From assembly GCA_007570905.1 (NCBI GenBank), contig RKSI01000067.1, forward strand, positions 1 through 6,402: a stretch of DNA of 6,402 bases. Reading direction: 5' to 3'. This DNA is from Gammaproteobacteria bacterium (lineage in GTDB: Bacteria; Pseudomonadota; Gammaproteobacteria; Poriferisulfidales; Oxydemutatoraceae). Position 1 is the first letter of the stretch, and each line of letters begins with the position of its first letter. The position numbers were made by a program, and so were the translations under genes. This document shows positions 1-6,201 of this stretch, piece after piece. Under the pieces are notes generated by a model that worked only from the letters and a program-made list of their open reading frames with translations, was not told where the DNA came from and did not search any database.

Positions 1-288
1 GTCAACAACGGTTTCCCCGAGCCGGTCGATTGGGAAGTCATCAGCGGCAAGGAGAACTGCGCGCCCGAAGACTTGTGCGAGAACATGCTGTTCGGCACGC
101 CGGCGCAGATTGTCGCCAAACTGAAACGCTACCAACAAGCCGGCGTGGACCATCTGCTATACGGCGCGAACTTCGGCCTGCCGCACGCGCTCACCAAGCG
201 CTCGCTTGAACTTTTCATCAGTGAAGTGATGCCGCATTTCCGGGATTCCCGAAAAGCGGATGATGCCAGTCATATGCAGGCGATGTGA
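1..288 (+). CDS. Luciferase-like flavin-dependent oxidoreductase, C-terminal part (5' end outside window)
   Basis: The frame is open from base 1 and ends at TGA 286-288, so only the last 95 residues are present. They carry the typical C-terminal segment of the bacterial luciferase-like monooxygenase (LLM) family: a GTPAQIVAKLKRYQQAGVDH stretch at codons 32-51, matching the family's G(T/S)P-x-x-(V/I)-x-x-(L/I)-x-x-(Y/L)-x-x-AGVDH pattern before the last barrel strand, then LELFISEVMPHFR in the final helix. Family members are TIM-barrel enzymes that use reduced FMN or F420 to oxidise or cleave small organic substrates; the substrate cannot be read from this fragment. An ATG or TTG inside the fragment is not the real start. 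The gene points the same way as the importer that begins 49 nt downstream, and I see no terminator between them, so cotranscription is likely. The last ~15 residues look like an unstructured tail. Confidence 0.85.
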   Translation, partial: VNNGFPEPVDWEVISGKENCAPEDLCENMLFGTPAQIVAKLKRYQQAGVDHLLYGANFGLPHALTKRSLELFISEVMPHFRDSRKADDASHMQAM

Positions 289-322
289 CTCGTCGCCAAC
301 CGTTTTACCTTCAACCCAGACC

Positions 323-330
323 GAGGAGGA
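323..330 (+). promoter_or_regulatory. Strong Shine-Dalgarno site of the binding-protein gene
   Basis: GAGGAGGA lies 7 nt before the ATG at 338. It is by far the best ribosome binding site in the window and decides the start of the binding protein against an in-frame ATG at 260, which would overlap the upstream gene and put 26 unrelated residues before the Tat signal. Strong translation of the binding protein relative to the permeases is usual in ABC import operons. Confidence 0.85.
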
Positions 331-337
331 TTTAGTC

Positions 338-1450
338 ATGACTCATACAACTCTCAACCAAGCCGCGCACCATGCGGCAAACGAAACGGCGAATGCCGGC
401 CGCCGGCGTTTTCTCAAAGCGGCGGCCGCGGCCGGCGCCGCCACGGCCGCGCCGTTGCTGTGCGGCAATGCGCTCGCCGCCTCGCATTTGAGCGGCCGCC
501 ACATGGTGCACACCACCTGGGGCGGCGTCTACAGGGACGCGCAAATCGCCGCTTACTGCGACCCGTTCAGCGCCGCCACCGGGGCCGAGGTGATTCAAGG
601 CGGCCCCATGAACGCGGCCAAACTGAGCGCGATGTTGGAAAGCGGCAAGCCCATCTGGGATGTCGTCGATGTGGTCGATGTGCAGTTGGCGGTCGACTCG
701 CGAAAAGGGTATTTCGAGAAAATCGACCCCACGGTAGTCGATGTCAACGAAGTCGAACCCGAGTATGTGCACGACTACGGCGTGGCCAACATCGTCTGGT
801 CATACAACATCGGCTACAACACCGACGCCTTCCCCACCGGCCGGCATCCGCGCAGTTGGGCGGATGTTTTCAATGTGGCGAAGTTCCCCGGCAAACGCAC
901 CTTGCGCGATAGGGTGTTCCCGACTCTCGAACATGCGCTGCTCGCCGACGGCGTGGCGATGGAATCTCTCTACCCGCTGGATGTCGACCGCGCGTTCGCC
1001 AAACTCGACACCATCAAAGACGACTTAATTCTGTGGAAGAGCAACTCGGAATCGCAGCAGTTGTTCGGCGACGGTGTGGTCGGCTGCGGTTTGATTCTCA
1101 ACGGCCGCGGCTACGACAGCCACCAGAAAGGCGCGCCGGTCAACATCGAGTGGAATCAAAACATCCGCTCGGTTGACTACTATGTCATCCCCAAAGGCGC
1201 GGCCAACGCCGATGTGGCCATGCAGTTTATGAACTATGTAACCAAGCCGGAAAACCAAGCGCGGATGGCAAACCGCTTGGCCTACGCACCGACCAATCTG
1301 GATGCGTTTGAGATGATTGAAGAGGCGGTCAAGCCGTGGCTGTCCACGCATCCGGACAATGCCAGCCGGGGGATTTTGATTGACATCGACTACTGGCGCG
1401 ACAACCTCGAGCCGCTTGCCAAGCGCTGGACCGAATGGAAGTTGTCCTGA
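338..1450 (+). CDS. Tat-exported periplasmic solute-binding protein of a polyamine-type ABC importer (PotD/PotF-like, COG0687)
   Basis: This 370-residue protein should capture the substrate in the periplasm and hand it to the permease pair encoded next. A twin-arginine signal is clear: GRRRFLK at residues 21-27, an Ala-rich hydrophobic stretch to about 41, and a signal peptidase site at ALA 45-47 or one residue later. Tat export suggests the protein folds before transport. The mature part shows the family's landmarks: WGGVYRDAQ at 61-69 for the first strand and helix, KPIWDVVDV around 104-112, NIVWSYNIGYNTDAFP at 151-166, and NYVTKPENQARMA near 299-311 at the C-terminal lobe. Length fits the family once the signal is removed. 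In E. coli PotD, Trp229, Trp255 and Asp257 help hold the polyamine; by eye the matching stretches here read LILNGRGY (252-259) and RSVDYY (277-282), so the Asp is kept but both Trp appear lost. Spermidine or putrescine as substrate is thus not assured; other cationic or nitrogenous solutes are possible. The family call is firm, the substrate unknown. Confidence 0.9.
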   Translation: MTHTTLNQAAHHAANETANAGRRRFLKAAAAAGAATAAPLLCGNALAASHLSGRHMVHTTWGGVYRDAQIAAYCDPFSAATGAEVIQGGPMNAAKLSAMLESGKPIWDVVDVVDVQLAVDSRKGYFEKIDPTVVDVNEVEPEYVHDYGVANIVWSYNIGYNTDAFPTGRHPRSWADVFNVAKFPGKRTLRDRVFPTLEHALLADGVAMESLYPLDVDRAFAKLDTIKDDLILWKSNSESQQLFGDGVVGCGLILNGRGYDSHQKGAPVNIEWNQNIRSVDYYVIPKGAANADVAMQFMNYVTKPENQARMANRLAYAPTNLDAFEMIEEAVKPWLSTHPDNASRGILIDIDYWRDNLEPLAKRWTEWKLS

Positions 1451-1490
1451 CTCAGTCGGGCCGCGGCCGGCAAACATGTTTTTTAACAAC

Positions 1491-1522
1491 CCGCCGGCGC
1501 GCCACCATGCGCGCGCCGGCGG
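1491..1522 (+). repeat. Perfect 12-bp inverted repeat (GC hairpin) between binding-protein and permease genes
   Basis: CCGCCGGCGCGC at 1491-1502 pairs perfectly with GCGCGCCGGCGG at 1511-1522 around an 8-nt loop. It occupies most of the 87-nt gap after the binding-protein stop. No T-run follows on the + strand (the T-run at 1479-1484 lies before it), so it is not a standard intrinsic terminator. In known ABC operons such as malEFG, intergenic hairpins protect the upstream mRNA and so raise the binding protein over the membrane subunits; that role is inferred here. A partial attenuator is the alternative. Confidence 0.7.
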
Positions 1523-1537
1523 CCGGCGGATGAAGCG

Positions 1538-2374
1538 ATGCCGTCAACGGTGACGCGAGACCGGCGCGCGCTGCTGGTGATTCCGGCGACCGCGTTGTTG
1601 CTGGTGGCGTTCGTCTACCCGGTGTTCTGGTTGCTGTTGCGAAGCGTATCGGACCCGGTGTGGGGCGCGCACAACTACGCCACCGCCTTGGGCGAAGTCA
1701 TTTATCTCAAGGTGTTGTGGAACACCGTCGCCATCAGCGGCGCCACCACGGTGTTCTGCCTTCTGTTCGGTTATCCGATGGCATACACCATGGTGCACGC
1801 CGGCCCCGCAGCCAAGCGCATCCTGATTTACATCGTGCTGATTCCTTTTTGGACCAGCATCCTGGTGCGCACTTTCGCCTGGCTGGTGTTGTTGCAACCC
1901 AAAGGGTTAATTAACGACATGCTGCTCGGCATCGGGCTCATCGCCGAGCCGCTGGAACTGATTTACAACCGCACCGGGGTGCTTATCGGCATGGTGCAAA
2001 TCCTGCTGCCGTTCATGGTCTTCCCGCTGTTCTCGGTGCTGTCGCGCATCGACGACGGTTACATGAAGGCCGCAGCCAACTTGGGCGCGCCGCCGTTGCC
2101 GGCGTTCTTTCGCGTGTATCTGCCGCTCAGTCTGCCCGGCGTGCTCACCGGTTGCATGCTGGTTTTCATCATCTCGCTCGGCTACTTCATCACCCCGGCG
2201 CTGCTCGGCGGGCGGCGCGACATCATGGTCGCGCAGTTGATTCAGGAGCAGATTGACCTTTTCGGCAACTGGGGGCTGTCAGCCGCGTTGGCCATGATTT
2301 TGTTGGCCGGCACCGCGTTGATTTTCACCGTCACCTACAAGGTCTTCGGCGTCAAGCCGGACATCCGCGCCTGA
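1538..2374 (+). CDS. Polyamine-type ABC importer permease, first subunit (PotB-like)
   Basis: This 278-residue inner-membrane protein should form half of the transport channel. Hydrophobic segments lie near residues 11-34, 63-87, 96-118, 146-168, 198-220 and 247-269, giving the six helices usual for PotB-type subunits. The cytoplasmic EAA loop that docks on the ATPase is at about 174-201: YMKAAANLGA, then a spacer, then VYLPLSLPG, with the conserved Gly at 183. RTFAW at 111-115 and the LGYFITPALLGG segment at 214-225 are also typical of the PotB side of the family. The ATG at 1538 follows a modest GGCGGA (1525-1530) with a 7-nt gap, much weaker than the site of the binding-protein gene. The stop is 1 nt before the next start, so the two permeases are translationally linked. 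Length is near normal for the family and nothing looks truncated. Confidence 0.92.
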   Translation: MPSTVTRDRRALLVIPATALLLVAFVYPVFWLLLRSVSDPVWGAHNYATALGEVIYLKVLWNTVAISGATTVFCLLFGYPMAYTMVHAGPAAKRILIYIVLIPFWTSILVRTFAWLVLLQPKGLINDMLLGIGLIAEPLELIYNRTGVLIGMVQILLPFMVFPLFSVLSRIDDGYMKAAANLGAPPLPAFFRVYLPLSLPGVLTGCMLVFIISLGYFITPALLGGRRDIMVAQLIQEQIDLFGNWGLSAALAMILLAGTALIFTVTYKVFGVKPDIRA

Positions 2375-2375
2375 C

Positions 2376-3179
2376 ATGCAACAAGTTCGCATCTGGCGCG
2401 CGGCGCGCATCACAGTTTGCGCATTGGTCTCGATGTACATCATCGCGCCCATCGTCATCGTCCTCATCATCTCGTTCAGTTCGGCGCAGTTTCTGACCTT
2501 CCCGCCGCCGGGCTACTCCATGCAGTGGTATGAAAACATCGTCGACAACCCGGCCTGGCTGCGCTCGCTCTGGACCAGTTTGCGCGTCATGTTGCCGGCC
2601 GGCATCGCCGCGACCGTGTTAGGCACCGCGGCTGCCTTGGCGTTGAACCGCGGCAGCATTCCCGGCGCCGCCATCATCAACGGCATCCTCATGGCGCCGC
2701 TGGTGGTGCCGGTCATCATCACCGCCGCGGCCTTGTTCGGGGTGTTTCGAATCTGGGGCTTGTATGGCAGCATCGGCGGGCTGATTCTCGCGCACACCGT
2801 GCTGACCATTCCGTATGTCTTATCCACCGTCGGCGCATCTCTGCAACTGGTGGATAAGCGCTTGGAAGATGCCGCCGCCAACCTCGGCGCAACACCGTGG
2901 GCCGCCTTCAGGCTGGTCACCTTGCCGTTGATTCTGCCGGCGGTGTTGTCGGGGTTGTTGTTCGCCATGGTGATTTCGTTTGACGAGTTGGTGGTGTCGC
3001 TGTTCATCAGCACGCCGGTGGTGCGCCCGGTCACGGTGCAGATGTGGTCCAACATCCGCGGCGATGTGGACCCGACCATCGCCGCCATCGCCACGCTGAT
3101 TTTCTTGTTTTCCCTGGCCGCGTTGCTGGTGGAAAGCGTAACGAGTCGCAACAGCGGCCGCAAAACGCCGCATCCATGA
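2376..3179 (+). CDS. Polyamine-type ABC importer permease, second subunit (PotC-like)
   Basis: This 267-residue inner-membrane protein is the partner of the preceding permease. Hydrophobic helices fall near residues 11-35, 69-91, 98-124, 130-153, 184-213 and 233-254. The EAA loop is at about 163-188: LEDAAANLGATPWAAF followed by VTLPLILPA, with Gly171 at the conserved position. SFDELVVSLFIS at 201-212 is a hallmark of PotC-type subunits and tells it apart from the PotB side. The ATG at 2376 is 1 nt after the previous stop, with no separate Shine-Dalgarno, which points to reinitiation by terminating ribosomes. The TGA at 3177-3179 overlaps the next ATG at 3176 (ATGA). The short polar, basic C-terminal tail (SRNSGRKTPHP) is presumably cytoplasmic. 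Confidence 0.92.
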   Translation: MQQVRIWRAARITVCALVSMYIIAPIVIVLIISFSSAQFLTFPPPGYSMQWYENIVDNPAWLRSLWTSLRVMLPAGIAATVLGTAAALALNRGSIPGAAIINGILMAPLVVPVIITAAALFGVFRIWGLYGSIGGLILAHTVLTIPYVLSTVGASLQLVDKRLEDAAANLGATPWAAFRLVTLPLILPAVLSGLLFAMVISFDELVVSLFISTPVVRPVTVQMWSNIRGDVDPTIAAIATLIFLFSLAALLVESVTSRNSGRKTPHP

Positions 3180-4303
3180 ACGCGCCCGACATGAAATCCG
3201 AACACCATACAACGCCCGGCGAAATCATCCTCGAGTTGAGGACGGTTTCCAAACGCTTCGGCGAGGTAACCGCGGTCGACGATGTCTCGCTGCAAATTGC
3301 TCGCGGCGAGTTCATCACCTTCCTCGGGCCCTCCGGATCGGGCAAAACCACGACGCTGATGATGGTCGCCGGGTTTTTGAACGCCTCCGACGGCTCCATT
3401 GAACTCGACGGCAAGCCGCTCGACCCGCTGCCGCCGTATAAGCGCGACATCGGCATGGTGTTTCAGCATTATGCGCTGTTCCCGCACATGACGGTGGCGC
3501 AGAACATCGCCTTCCCGTTGCGCATGCGCAAGCAGCCGAAAGACGAAATCGCCCGCCGGGTCTTTGATGCGCTCGACTTGGTCGGCTTGCCCGAGCATGG
3601 CGGTCGCCGCCCGGCGCAACTGTCCGGCGGCCAGCAGCAGCGCGTCGCGCTGGCGCGGGCGATGGTGTTCAACCCGCGCGTGTTGTTGATGGACGAGCCG
3701 CTCGGCGCGTTGGACAAAAAACTGCGCGAACAGATGCAAATCGAGATTATGCGTATCCACCGCAACATCCAGACCACCATTTTGTATGTCACCCACGACC
3801 AGGAAGAAGCGCTGGTGATGAGCGACCGCATCGCGGTTTTCAACCACGGCCGCATCGTGCAAGTCGATGCGGCGGAGAAAATCTACGACGCGCCGGCGAC
3901 TCCGTTCATCGCCGATTTTGTCGGCGAGTCCAACTTCCTCTCCGGCAAAGTCGCCGACATCGCCGACGGCTATGCCCGGCTGGACGGCGCTCGGCAGTTG
4001 CGCGGTTTGTGCGGGGCCGACTGCGTCTTGGGCGCGTCGGCGGTCATGGTCGTGCGCCCCGAGCGCATTCAAATCGCGCCCGACACTCCCTCCGCGCAGC
4101 CGGCCGAGAACAGCGTCGCCGGTAAGGTGTCGGACATCATCTACCTGGGCCAAGCGCGCAAATACCTCGTCGACATCGCGCCCGGCGTGGAGTTCTCCGT
4201 GCTGCAGCAATCCGGCGCAAAAGACGCATTCGATATGCCGGTGGGCAAAGCGGTGCGGCTGAGTTGGCGCGCTGAAGATGCCGTGATTCTAAAAGACGAA
4301 TGA
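3176..4303 (+). CDS. Polyamine-type ABC importer ATPase (PotA-like)
   Basis: This 375-residue cytoplasmic subunit hydrolyses ATP to drive import. All nucleotide-binding motifs are intact: Walker A GPSGSGKTT at 51-59, Q-loop Gln97 in VFQHYALFPHMT, signature LSGGQQQ at 149-155, Walker B VLLMDEP at 169-175, D-loop GALD at 177-180 and switch His207 in VTHDQEEA. The part from about 255 to the end is the TOBE-type regulatory or substrate-linked domain of this family, with VVRPERI in its middle. Length fits PotA-like proteins. I chose the ATG at 3176 because it overlaps the permease stop as ATGA, the usual coupled arrangement; an ATG at 3191 would shorten the protein by five residues, and neither has a good Shine-Dalgarno. 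The domain set shared with sugar and iron ATPases makes the ATPase alone uninformative about substrate; the neighbouring permeases give the class. Confidence 0.95.
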   Translation: MNAPDMKSEHHTTPGEIILELRTVSKRFGEVTAVDDVSLQIARGEFITFLGPSGSGKTTTLMMVAGFLNASDGSIELDGKPLDPLPPYKRDIGMVFQHYALFPHMTVAQNIAFPLRMRKQPKDEIARRVFDALDLVGLPEHGGRRPAQLSGGQQQRVALARAMVFNPRVLLMDEPLGALDKKLREQMQIEIMRIHRNIQTTILYVTHDQEEALVMSDRIAVFNHGRIVQVDAAEKIYDAPATPFIADFVGESNFLSGKVADIADGYARLDGARQLRGLCGADCVLGASAVMVVRPERIQIAPDTPSAQPAENSVAGKVSDIIYLGQARKYLVDIAPGVEFSVLQQSGAKDAFDMPVGKAVRLSWRAEDAVILKDE

Positions 4304-4322
4304 GGCTTGTCCGCCCCGTGCC

Positions 4323-5138
4323 ATGATGTCCCGTCACGAACGGCCGGTTGCCATCCACTACCGCCGCGACGGCGTCGGCGCGCCGGTCACGCTGCTGCAC
4401 GGTGTCGGCTCGAGTTTGGATGTCTGGGACGGTGTCGTGAGCGCGTTGGATGGCTGCGCGGTGTTGCGCGCGGATTTGCGCGGCCACGGCCGCTCCGACA
4501 AACCGCCGGGGCCGTACCAGTTGGATGATTTTGTGCGCGATTTGGCCGGCCTCTACGCCCGTCTCGGCATCGAACGCTCGCACTTGGTCGGGTTTTCCCT
4601 CGGCGGCATCATCGCCCAAGCGTTTGCCCTGGCGCACCCGGAAAAGGTCGCTCGACTGGTGCTCATCAGCGCCGTGGCCGGGCGCACGCCGGCGGAAAAA
4701 GCGCGCGCGAGGGAGAGGTCGCGCGCCATCATGGAAGTCGGCGCAGAACAACACGCGCGCAATTCGGCCGCCCGCTGGTTCACCGATGCGTTCCAACAAT
4801 CGCATCCCGACATCGTCGCGCAACACCTTCGCCGCTTTGTCGCCAACGACCCGGCCGCGTATTTAGCCGCGTATCGGGTGCTGGCGGAATCCGATTTAGC
4901 CGAGCGATTAGCCGGCATTCGTCAGCCGACTTTAATCATCACCGGCGAGCACGACATCGGCTCGACTCCGCGCATGGCCGAGTTGATGCACGGCGAAATC
5001 GCGCATTCCGAACTGCGCATTCTGCCGGGGCTGAAACACGCGCTGTTGTTAGAAGCGCCGGCGCAAATCGCCGAACTCATCCGGCGGTTTATCGCCCCGG
5101 CGTCAACTTCCGTCCGCGACTGTGCGGTCGGCGATTAA
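4323..5138 (+). CDS. Alpha/beta-fold hydrolase (enol-lactonase-like)
   Basis: This 271-residue protein has no signal peptide, so it is presumably cytoplasmic. The fold's landmarks are all present: the oxyanion-hole strand LLHGVGSS at 24-31, DLRGHGRSDKP at 51-61, the nucleophile elbow GFSLGG with Ser92, the acid in ITGEHD with Asp211, and the base in LKHALLLEAP with His239. A lid or cap region spans roughly 122-185. The overall pattern resembles 3-oxoadipate enol-lactonases (PcaD type) and related C-C or ester hydrolases, but substrate cannot be told from the motifs. It begins 19 nt after the ATPase stop with only a weak GAGG far upstream (around 4302-4305), so it likely rides on the importer transcript. 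ATG 4323 is directly followed by ATG 4326 and either could be used. The last 12 codons overlap the 3' end of the opposite-strand ureohydrolase. Five TTA leucine codons cluster in 4863-5052, unlike the rest of the operon. Confidence 0.88.
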   Translation: MMSRHERPVAIHYRRDGVGAPVTLLHGVGSSLDVWDGVVSALDGCAVLRADLRGHGRSDKPPGPYQLDDFVRDLAGLYARLGIERSHLVGFSLGGIIAQAFALAHPEKVARLVLISAVAGRTPAEKARARERSRAIMEVGAEQHARNSAARWFTDAFQQSHPDIVAQHLRRFVANDPAAYLAAYRVLAESDLAERLAGIRQPTLIITGEHDIGSTPRMAELMHGEIAHSELRILPGLKHALLLEAPAQIAELIRRFIAPASTSVRDCAVGD

Positions 5139-6113
5139 GCAAATCATTTCGAACATAATCGACATCGCCACTAACGCGGTGATTTGATTCGGCGAGTCCT
5201 TGCTTGGCATGAGGCAGACCACATCGCCGCCGATGATGTTGCGCCCGCGCATGCCTTGCAACACGCGGGTGACTTCGGCCATGCGCAAACCTTCGCAGCC
5301 GGCCTCGATGTTGGCCACGCCGGGGGCCACCGTGGGGTCGAGGCAATCCAAATCGAAGGTGATATACAACGGCCGGTCGCCGACGCGCCGGTGAATCATC
5401 TCAACGCACTTGTCCGCGCCCAATTCGTCGAAGCGGTCTTTGCTGATGACCTCGTAGCCCAACTCCAAACTGGGCTCCAGCCAATCCAGCGTGCGCGGGT
5501 TGCCGCGGATGCCAAGTTGCACGCTGTGCGCCGCGTCGACATGCCCGTCGCGCGCGAGATAACTCGCCCAATGCGCGGCCGACTTGACCGCGCCGAGGAA
5601 GTGGTCGAGGTTGTGAAACGCGTCGGTGTGCGCGTCGAAGTGCAGTAGAACGGCTTTTTTCCCGCCGCTTATTTTCGCTTGCCGGCCGGCGATGGCTTGC
5701 AGGATGCCGCCGGTGATGGAATGGTCGCCGCCGATGGAAACCGGTTTGACCCCGGCCGCGTCGAGGCCGCGATAAAATTCCGTGATGTGCTCGATGCACT
5801 TCTCGTTGTTGTTGGCGTGCGGCAACGGCACATCGCCCAAGTCATGGATGCGACAAGCGCGCCATGGGTCCAGGTTAAACTTCATGTGCACACGACGGCC
5901 AAGCGCGCTGACATTTCGCACCGCGCGCGGGCCCAAGTGCTGGTCGCGCTCGGTGGTGCCGTTGCCGGTGCTGTGCGGCACGCCGACCAAGCCGATGTCG
6001 CACTTCGACAAGTCGGCATCATGCAAACAACGAAACAAGGTCGGCACGCCCCACCAATACAAGCCGTCCAACATGGCGGCGTGGTCGCGCTGCTTTTTGG
6101 TTTCAACAGTCAT
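5103..6113 (-). CDS. Ureohydrolase-superfamily enzyme (agmatinase/arginase family), substrate uncertain
   Basis: This 336-residue cytoplasmic enzyme belongs to the dimanganese (sometimes nickel) family that hydrolyses guanidino compounds to urea plus an amine. The metal site is complete: GGDHS at 128-132 (His131), DAHTDAF at 160-166 (Asp160, His162, Asp164) and FDLDCLDP at 253-260 (Asp254, Asp256). The substrate side is unusual. After DCLDP the family normally has APGTGTPxxGG; here residues 263-276 read APGVANIEAGCEGL. The Glu that binds guanidinium in arginase (Glu277 in human ARG1, DVVEVAP in E. coli SpeB) is replaced by Cys300 in DVVCLMPSKD. It is therefore a divergent subgroup; agmatine, guanidinobutyrate, guanidine or a different amidine are all possible. 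The start is ATG 6113-6111, preceded by GAGG (6123-6120) with a 6-nt gap; a GTG-initiated extension to 6245 lacks family sequence. It faces the hydrolase gene and overlaps its end by 36 bp. Confidence 0.88.
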   Translation of the reverse strand: MTVETKKQRDHAAMLDGLYWWGVPTLFRCLHDADLSKCDIGLVGVPHSTGNGTTERDQHLGPRAVRNVSALGRRVHMKFNLDPWRACRIHDLGDVPLPHANNNEKCIEHITEFYRGLDAAGVKPVSIGGDHSITGGILQAIAGRQAKISGGKKAVLLHFDAHTDAFHNLDHFLGAVKSAAHWASYLARDGHVDAAHSVQLGIRGNPRTLDWLEPSLELGYEVISKDRFDELGADKCVEMIHRRVGDRPLYITFDLDCLDPTVAPGVANIEAGCEGLRMAEVTRVLQGMRGRNIIGGDVVCLMPSKDSPNQITALVAMSIMFEMICLIADRTVADGS

Positions 6114-6119
6114 GGTTTG

Positions 6120-6123
6120 CCTC
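6120..6123 (-). promoter_or_regulatory. Ribosome binding site of the ureohydrolase gene
   Basis: On the minus strand GAGG (within GCGAGG) sits 6 nt before the ATG at 6113. This supports the short start over the open-frame extension upstream to 6245, whose Arg- and Cys-rich residues do not resemble the family's N-terminus. Confidence 0.65.
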
Positions 6124-6135
6124 GCTAAATGGCGG

Positions 6136-6160
6136 GCCGCGCAGCGTGTCGATGCGCGGC
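6136..6160 (-). repeat. 8-bp hairpin in the predicted ureohydrolase leader
   Basis: GCCGCGCA at 6136-6143 and TGCGCGGC at 6153-6160 are perfect reverse complements around a 9-nt loop. If the promoter at 6174-6201 is right, this stem lies in the 5' leader of the ureohydrolase mRNA, ending about 13 nt before the ribosome binding site. It could affect translation or be a DNA-level operator. In such GC-rich sequence an accidental stem of this length is possible. Confidence 0.4.
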
Positions 6161-6173
6161 GGTTATGCGCGTG

Positions 6174-6201
6174 ATTGTAGGGGAATTTGCGGCCACCGCA
6201 A
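6174..6201 (-). promoter_or_regulatory. Candidate sigma70-type promoter of the ureohydrolase gene
   Basis: Read on the minus strand, TACAAT (6179-6174) matches the -10 consensus at five of six positions. TTGCGG (6201-6196) lies upstream with a 16-nt spacer and matches the TTG core of the -35 box. Transcription would start near 6167 and give a leader of about 50 nt. The weak -35 and the inverted repeat lying over it suggest control by a DNA-binding regulator. Confidence 0.4.

Noticed and set aside
241..251. CGGGATTCCCG palindrome near the end of the flavin oxidoreductase gene, as a terminator
   Set aside because: It is within codons, the stem is only 4-5 bp and there is no T-run after it.
260..337. 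Upstream in-frame ATG at 260 as start of the binding protein
   Set aside because: It overlaps the upstream gene, has no ribosome binding site, and adds residues ahead of a complete Tat signal; ATG 338 has GAGGAGGA 7 nt upstream.
452..466. Lipoprotein signal around Cys42 of the binding protein (PLLCG)
   Set aside because: The residue before Cys is Leu, not the small residue a lipobox needs, and a good ALA cleavage site follows at 45-47.
2513..4210. 565-codon open frame on the minus strand across the second permease and the ATPase
   Set aside because: It is antisense to two genes with complete conserved motifs, and its product is His/Arg/Asp-rich without recognisable domains. Long antisense frames are expected in GC-biased coding DNA.
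5679..6128. 149-codon + strand frame opposite the ureohydrolase
   Set aside because: It is antisense to the metal-site motifs of the real gene and has no domain signature.
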